17,231 nt of DNA. Source: Candidatus Nanopelagicaceae bacterium (lineage in GTDB: Bacteria > Actinomycetota > Actinomycetes > Nanopelagicales > Nanopelagicaceae). A program made the position numbers and the translations under genes. Position 1 is the stretch's first letter; each line of letters begins with the position of its first letter. The notes below the pieces were generated by a model. That model had not been told where the DNA came from and ran no database searches. It saw only the letters and a program-made list of their open reading frames with translations. The stretch is from positions 1-17,231 of the forward strand of contig CANLHC010000007.1 in NCBI GenBank assembly GCA_947490625.1, read 5' to 3'. Positions 13,918-17,231 of this stretch are shown in pieces.

Positions 13918-15153
13918 ATGAATATAGAAGAGACAAGGGAACATAATCATCGACTGATGCGCCTCCAGGCATTCTGGGGAGGCGCTGCAAATGGCGCGTG
14001 GGTTATCTTCGCAATTCCCTTTCTTATCCGCCTTGATGCATCAATTCTGCTTATCAGTATCTATGTAGCGCTCACTTCGGTTGGGCCACTGCTTATGGGA
14101 CCGATTGCAGTGGCAAATCTACGAAGCATCGGTCAACAGCGGCACTGGATGATTATTTGTGGTGTCATATCGCGAATCTTCTTCTTTATGCCAGCTTCTG
14201 CGCTGCTCTTTGATAATCATCGGGCTGAAATAGCGGTTGCGATGTTCTGTATCTGTGCCCTTCCAACAGTCGTCTTCGGTGCCTTCTGGGCGCCCACTGT
14301 TGGTCTAGTTGTAGACAAAGAACATCAACCAAAAATCGTAAACTCACGAACAAGAATTGCCAATATCGGCGCTTTAAGTGCAAATGGAATCATTGGATTA
14401 GGAATGATCGTTCTGCCATTTCCATTTAATTATGTAGCGGTATTCTTCGTCTCTGGCGCTCTTGGTCTTGCAGAAATCTACGTTATCTCGAGGATTATCT
14501 ACCCAGACTCACCACATACATACCTTGAAACCTTTAGAGAGAATTTGCACGTTAAGAAAATTCTGGCAGAGAAACAATTTATGTACTTTCTCTTTGGAAT
14601 CGTTCTCATTGTCACCGCCTCTTCAATAGCAGGCCCGCTTCAATCTGTGTACTTCATCGAAGAGCGCGAAGTCTCTGATCGCTGGATGGGAGTCTGGGCG
14701 ATGGTGCTCTCAGCAGGAGCGGTTGTTGGCACGCTTATCTGGCGAAGATTGCAAACCAAGACAGGGAGCTATGCCATCCTCGCATGGACTGTGCCAGTCT
14801 CAGCAATTTACTTTCTTCTGATTGTGGTCTCCCCCAACATTGAATTAATTTTGATTGCAACCCTCCTAGCAGGATTACTCAACGCGGGAACAGATGTCGG
14901 AATTTGGCTTGGGCTGTACCGCTATGGCGATGAGTCACGCAGAACTATGCTGATAAATATCTACATTGGATTTGCTCTTGGAATTCCATTTGTCACAGCA
15001 TTCTTTATTCCCTTTTTCACCAACAAGTTCACACTGACGGAAATTTTCATTGGATCATTCGTGATTCGCTTTGTCGTTGGTCTATATTTTGCAATTCCTA
15101 GGGTCTATGATTTGCTGAAAGATGACGTTCCCCCTCAATCATCTGACAAGTAA
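13918..15153 (+). CDS. Major facilitator superfamily transporter
   Basis: The 411-residue polytopic protein has about 12 hydrophobic segments, near residues 18-37, 43-65, 77-98, 103-130, 146-166, 170-190, 222-243, 254-275, 284-305, 310-334, 344-369 and 375-396, split by a hydrophilic loop of about 30 residues in the middle. This is the 6+6 layout of the MFS. The sequence between segments 4 and 5 (SRTRIANIGALSANGIIG) resembles the family's paired conserved motif, but the classic motif A is weak. Substrate unknown. Its place within the operon suggests import of a sugar acid or export of an intermediate or end product. There is no clear Shine-Dalgarno before ATG 13918, 9 bp after the previous stop, so translation may depend on reinitiation; an ATG at 13957 is a possible alternative start. 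Confidence 0.83.
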   Translation: MNIEETREHNHRLMRLQAFWGGAANGAWVIFAIPFLIRLDASILLISIYVALTSVGPLLMGPIAVANLRSIGQQRHWMIICGVISRIFFFMPASALLFDNHRAEIAVAMFCICALPTVVFGAFWAPTVGLVVDKEHQPKIVNSRTRIANIGALSANGIIGLGMIVLPFPFNYVAVFFVSGALGLAEIYVISRIIYPDSPHTYLETFRENLHVKKILAEKQFMYFLFGIVLIVTASSIAGPLQSVYFIEEREVSDRWMGVWAMVLSAGAVVGTLIWRRLQTKTGSYAILAWTVPVSAIYFLLIVVSPNIELILIATLLAGLLNAGTDVGIWLGLYRYGDESRRTMLINIYIGFALGIPFVTAFFIPFFTNKFTLTEIFIGSFVIRFVVGLYFAIPRVYDLLKDDVPPQSSDK

Positions 15154-15174
15154 TTCATTAGAGAAGCAAGAAAT

Positions 15175-15972
15175 GTGGGTAGAGAAGTGACAAATGTTTA
15201 TTCACCTGACGCACTCAAAGGTCGAGTTGTTGTAGTTACTGGTGGGGGCCGAGGAATCGGCAGCGGAATATCTCGTATGGTCGCTGCGGCAGGCGGTGAG
15301 GTTGCAATCATCTATCCAGTCGATAGTGAAAAAGTCCATGCAGATAAAGTGATTGCTGAAATCGTAGGTGCGGGCGGGAAAGCCTCTGCTTATCTCTGTG
15401 ATGTCGGGATTCAAAGTGAATGTGTGCGGGTCATCGCTGAGATTGTTAAAGATAAAGGTCGCGTGGATGCCCTAGTTAACAATGCCGGTATCTGTGATTT
15501 CACCGCTTTTGAAGAGATTACTCCCGCAATTTGGGATCGACACCTGGCAGTGAACCTTTCTGGTCCTTTCTATCTTTCTCAGGCAGTACTCAAGGATATG
15601 AAGCCGCGCAAGAAAGGTGCCATCGTCAACATCAGCACAGTCTCTGCCTACCGCGGTGGAAATCAACAAGTTCATTACATCTCATCTAAAGGTGGCTTGA
15701 GTTCGCTCACCACGTCAATGGCACATGAAGTTGCCGAGACAGGAATTCGTGTGAACGCAATTCTCTGCGGGGGTGTTGCCACAGATATCAATGTGAAACA
15801 GCGGGCAGAGCACGAAAAGAAAACGGGTAAGCCTTGGGTTGATCGCCCAGGTGTGCGCCAACTGGGTGTTCCAGAGGATTTAGGCAAGGCAGTGGTCTTT
15901 CTTATTTCAGATGCAAGTGAATGGGTAACAGGTTCGTTGGTGGCCGTAGATGGCGGCGCTTTAATTAGTTAA
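15175..15972 (+). CDS. Short-chain dehydrogenase/reductase (SDR)
   Basis: The 265-residue classical SDR has the nucleotide motif TGGGRGIG near residues 22-29, NNAG near residue 100, and the active-site Tyr168 and Lys172 (YISSK). The position 13 residues before the Tyr, normally Ser, is Thr155 (in NISTVS), with Ser154 beside it. The C-terminal segment TGSLVAVDGG is typical. In oxidative L-rhamnose and L-fucose routes SDRs act as the sugar 1-dehydrogenase and as the 2-keto-3-deoxy acid 4-dehydrogenase. Either fits here; the second is attractive because it makes the diketo substrate for the FAH-family hydrolase. Start is uncertain: GTG 15175 after GAAGCAAG, or GTG 15187 just after AGAGAAG. An ATG at 15173 is in another frame and stops after five codons. 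Confidence 0.87.
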   Translation: MGREVTNVYSPDALKGRVVVVTGGGRGIGSGISRMVAAAGGEVAIIYPVDSEKVHADKVIAEIVGAGGKASAYLCDVGIQSECVRVIAEIVKDKGRVDALVNNAGICDFTAFEEITPAIWDRHLAVNLSGPFYLSQAVLKDMKPRKKGAIVNISTVSAYRGGNQQVHYISSKGGLSSLTTSMAHEVAETGIRVNAILCGGVATDINVKQRAEHEKKTGKPWVDRPGVRQLGVPEDLGKAVVFLISDASEWVTGSLVAVDGGALIS

Positions 15973-15984
15973 TCGGGAGATGCT

Positions 15985-17172
15985 GTGAAAATTGTAGATA
16001 TCAAGGTTTTTCTAAGTGGGCCCAATAAAAAGGGCGAACCACCGGCTGATCAACAAAAGAGCAATTCAAGCTGGCTTTCTCGTACCGAGATCGCCAATCC
16101 AATGTCGATTCACCCTGAGTTCCGTCCTTATCGTGAATTGTGGCTCGGTATGCCTGGGCGAACAATTGTGCAAGTCATCGCCGAAGATGGAAGCTATGGC
16201 CTAGGTGAGAGCGCTGGAGGTCGCGCCTCTGCTGAAATTATTGCTCAACACTTTAAGAAATTATTAGTTGGACGCCAGGTACATGAAGTCGAGCGCAACT
16301 GGGACATCATGTGGCGCGCCTCAATGCCTTATGGGCGAAAAGGCACACCAGTCATGGCTATCTCTGCAGTTGATTATGCACTCTGGGATCTACTTGCCAA
16401 ATCACGTCAGGAGCCTCTCTACGTTTCACTTGGAGGCGCTGCAAAAGATACAGTGCAGTGTTACTTAACAGGAAATAATATTGCTGAGACAAAAGGCAAA
16501 GGATTCATGGGGCATAAGCTTGCAATGCCTTTTGGACCCGCATCAGGTCGCAAGGGTATGAACGGCAACGTAGAGCTTGTTAAGCAAACTCGCGAAATGG
16601 TCGGCTGGGATGTCGAAATCATGCTCGATTGCTACATGGCATGGGATGTTGAGTACACCATCCGTATGGCTGCCTTATTAGAACCATATCGATTGAAGTG
16701 GATCGAAGAAGTACTTCCTCCAGATGATTATGAAGGCTATGCAGTCCTTAATAAGAAGATTGCAAGCACAGCAATTGCTACCGGCGAACACGAATATTCT
16801 CGTTTCGGTTTTCAGCAACTCCTAGACGTGAGAGGCTGCGAGATTCTCCAGCCAGATATTCAATGGTGCGGTGGATTAACGGAGTCAAAGAAGATCTGTG
16901 CTCTCGCCTCAACAAAGGCTATTCCTGTTATTCCTCATGGTGGAGGACTTCGTCCTTGGGATTTAGCGTTGATCTTTGCTGAAGTTGGCATCCCTTATGC
17001 CGAGTACTTTGTCTTTGGAGAGTTCAACAAGCCAAACCCAGATCCAATTTTTTCTGGAATCCACGCTCCGATTGATGGCTGGTTCACACCACCACCAGGA
17101 ATCGGTGCGGGAATTGATTTCACTCCAGATGCTCATGATTATCTCTACGAAATCACTGGAGCGCTCGCTTAA
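15985..17172 (+). CDS. rhmD: L-rhamnonate dehydratase-like enolase-superfamily enzyme
   Basis: The 395-residue protein resembles E. coli RhmD (YfaW), compared from memory, at IANPMS in the N-terminal loop, AVDYALWDL, MLDCYMAWDVEY, LKWIEEVLPPDDYEGY, TGEHEYS, ILQPDIQWCGGLTE and VIPHGGG. The metal ligands are Asp215, Glu241 and Glu268, and His318 is the catalytic base. RhmD dehydrates L-rhamnonate to 2-keto-3-deoxy-L-rhamnonate. As in RhmD there is no His two residues after the first ligand (Tyr217 here). In the substrate-covering N-terminal loop the NHW of E. coli RhmD is SSW here, so a substrate-contacting His may be lost and the preferred acid could be a stereoisomer. The gene begins 12 bp after the SDR, is preceded by CGGGAGATG-type Shine-Dalgarno sequence (GGGAG), and starts at GTG 15985. 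It is the last gene before a hairpin. Confidence 0.85.
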   Translation: MKIVDIKVFLSGPNKKGEPPADQQKSNSSWLSRTEIANPMSIHPEFRPYRELWLGMPGRTIVQVIAEDGSYGLGESAGGRASAEIIAQHFKKLLVGRQVHEVERNWDIMWRASMPYGRKGTPVMAISAVDYALWDLLAKSRQEPLYVSLGGAAKDTVQCYLTGNNIAETKGKGFMGHKLAMPFGPASGRKGMNGNVELVKQTREMVGWDVEIMLDCYMAWDVEYTIRMAALLEPYRLKWIEEVLPPDDYEGYAVLNKKIASTAIATGEHEYSRFGFQQLLDVRGCEILQPDIQWCGGLTESKKICALASTKAIPVIPHGGGLRPWDLALIFAEVGIPYAEYFVFGEFNKPNPDPIFSGIHAPIDGWFTPPPGIGAGIDFTPDAHDYLYEITGALA

Positions 17173-17179
17173 TTCGTAA

Positions 17180-17222
17180 TTCAGAAAGAAGTGGCTCTCA
17201 CTGAGGGTCACTTCTTTCTGAA
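17180..17222 (+). terminator. Stable hairpin after the last gene (putative operon end)
   Basis: TTCAGAAAGAAGTG (17180-17193) pairs perfectly with CACTTCTTTCTGAA (17209-17222). Pairing continues inward with six more pairs, two of them G-U, to a 3-nt loop, giving a 20-bp stem. It begins 7 bp after the stop codon. No T-tract follows (AGACCGCC comes next), so it may be a Rho-aided terminator, an mRNA 3'-end stabiliser or a shared site with an unseen convergent gene. Confidence 0.6.
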
Positions 17223-17231
17223 GACCGCCAG

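Larger units (their letters stand above)
3076..17172 (+). other. Probable long operon: sugar import and oxidative sugar-acid catabolism
   Basis: Fourteen genes on one strand follow a single plausible promoter region. Apart from the 105-bp gap holding the hairpin at 4445-4490, every gap is 22 bp or less and many genes overlap. Transporter genes lead and catabolic enzymes follow, the usual order of a substrate-induced operon. Internal promoters cannot be excluded. Confidence 0.6.

Noticed and set aside
12487..17172. 3,6-anhydro-L-galactose pathway (aldehyde dehydrogenase plus enolase-superfamily cycloisomerase)
   Set aside because: The two family names fit, but the mutarotase, RhmD-like and DgoD-like enzymes, the FAH-family hydrolase and the lack of KDGal kinase/aldolase favour a deoxyhexose-type oxidative route; no agarase genes are present.
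1..17231. CRISPR arrays, insertion sequences, tRNA genes, riboswitches and regulators
   Set aside because: I saw no direct-repeat arrays, transposase motifs, tRNA-like cloverleaf regions or helix-turn-helix proteins; coding sequence fills nearly all of the window.

Overview
The window is a dense, entirely plus-strand block of carbohydrate-catabolism genes from a bacterium. GC content looks moderate (roughly 45-50% by eye). Gaps are short, and several stop and start codons overlap by 1-11 bp. GTG starts are used alongside ATG. The architecture suggests a streamlined genome. A low-to-moderate GC planktonic actinobacterium (Nanopelagicales/acI-like) would fit, but that is a guess: no rRNA or other taxonomic marker is present.

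Layout. (1) Positions 1-2916 hold the end of one transcription unit: a 5'-truncated FAD-linked D-lactate/glycolate-type oxidase, a D-galactonate-dehydratase-like enolase-superfamily enzyme (dgoD-like) and an L-rhamnose-mutarotase-family protein, closed by a Rho-independent terminator at 2893-2916. (2) Positions 2917-3075 are a promoter region with a candidate operator palindrome. (3) Positions 3076-6323 encode a CUT1-type ABC sugar importer: secreted binding protein, a strong 17-bp hairpin, and two permeases. No ATPase is present. (4) Positions 6313-10221 are a tightly overlapping block: Gfo/Idh/MocA oxidoreductase, VOC (glyoxalase-fold) protein, a second enolase-superfamily enzyme and a D-2-hydroxyacid dehydrogenase. 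(5) Positions 10223-13908 encode an amidohydrolase (possible lactonase), a small ABM-domain protein, an FAH-family hydrolase and an aldehyde dehydrogenase. (6) Positions 13918-17172 encode an MFS transporter, an SDR and a third enolase-superfamily enzyme resembling L-rhamnonate dehydratase. A hairpin follows at 17180-17222.

How the parts may work together (inference). The gene set matches the non-phosphorylative oxidative route known for L-rhamnose and L-fucose. In that route a sugar is imported and its anomers are interconverted by the mutarotase. It is oxidised to a lactone (Gfo/Idh or SDR), hydrolysed (amidohydrolase) and dehydrated by an enolase-superfamily enzyme to a 2-keto-3-deoxy acid. 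That acid is oxidised to a 2,4-diketo acid (SDR) and cleaved by the FAH-family hydrolase to pyruvate plus lactate. The FAD oxidase could then oxidise the lactate. No sugar kinase and no aldolase of a recognisable type is present, which supports hydrolytic rather than aldol cleavage. Three different dehydratases suggest several stereoisomeric sugars or sugar acids. The VOC and ABM proteins have no assigned place in the known pathway and are the most promising undescribed parts. No regulator, tRNA, mobile element or CRISPR array was seen, and no gap between genes exceeds 200 bp.
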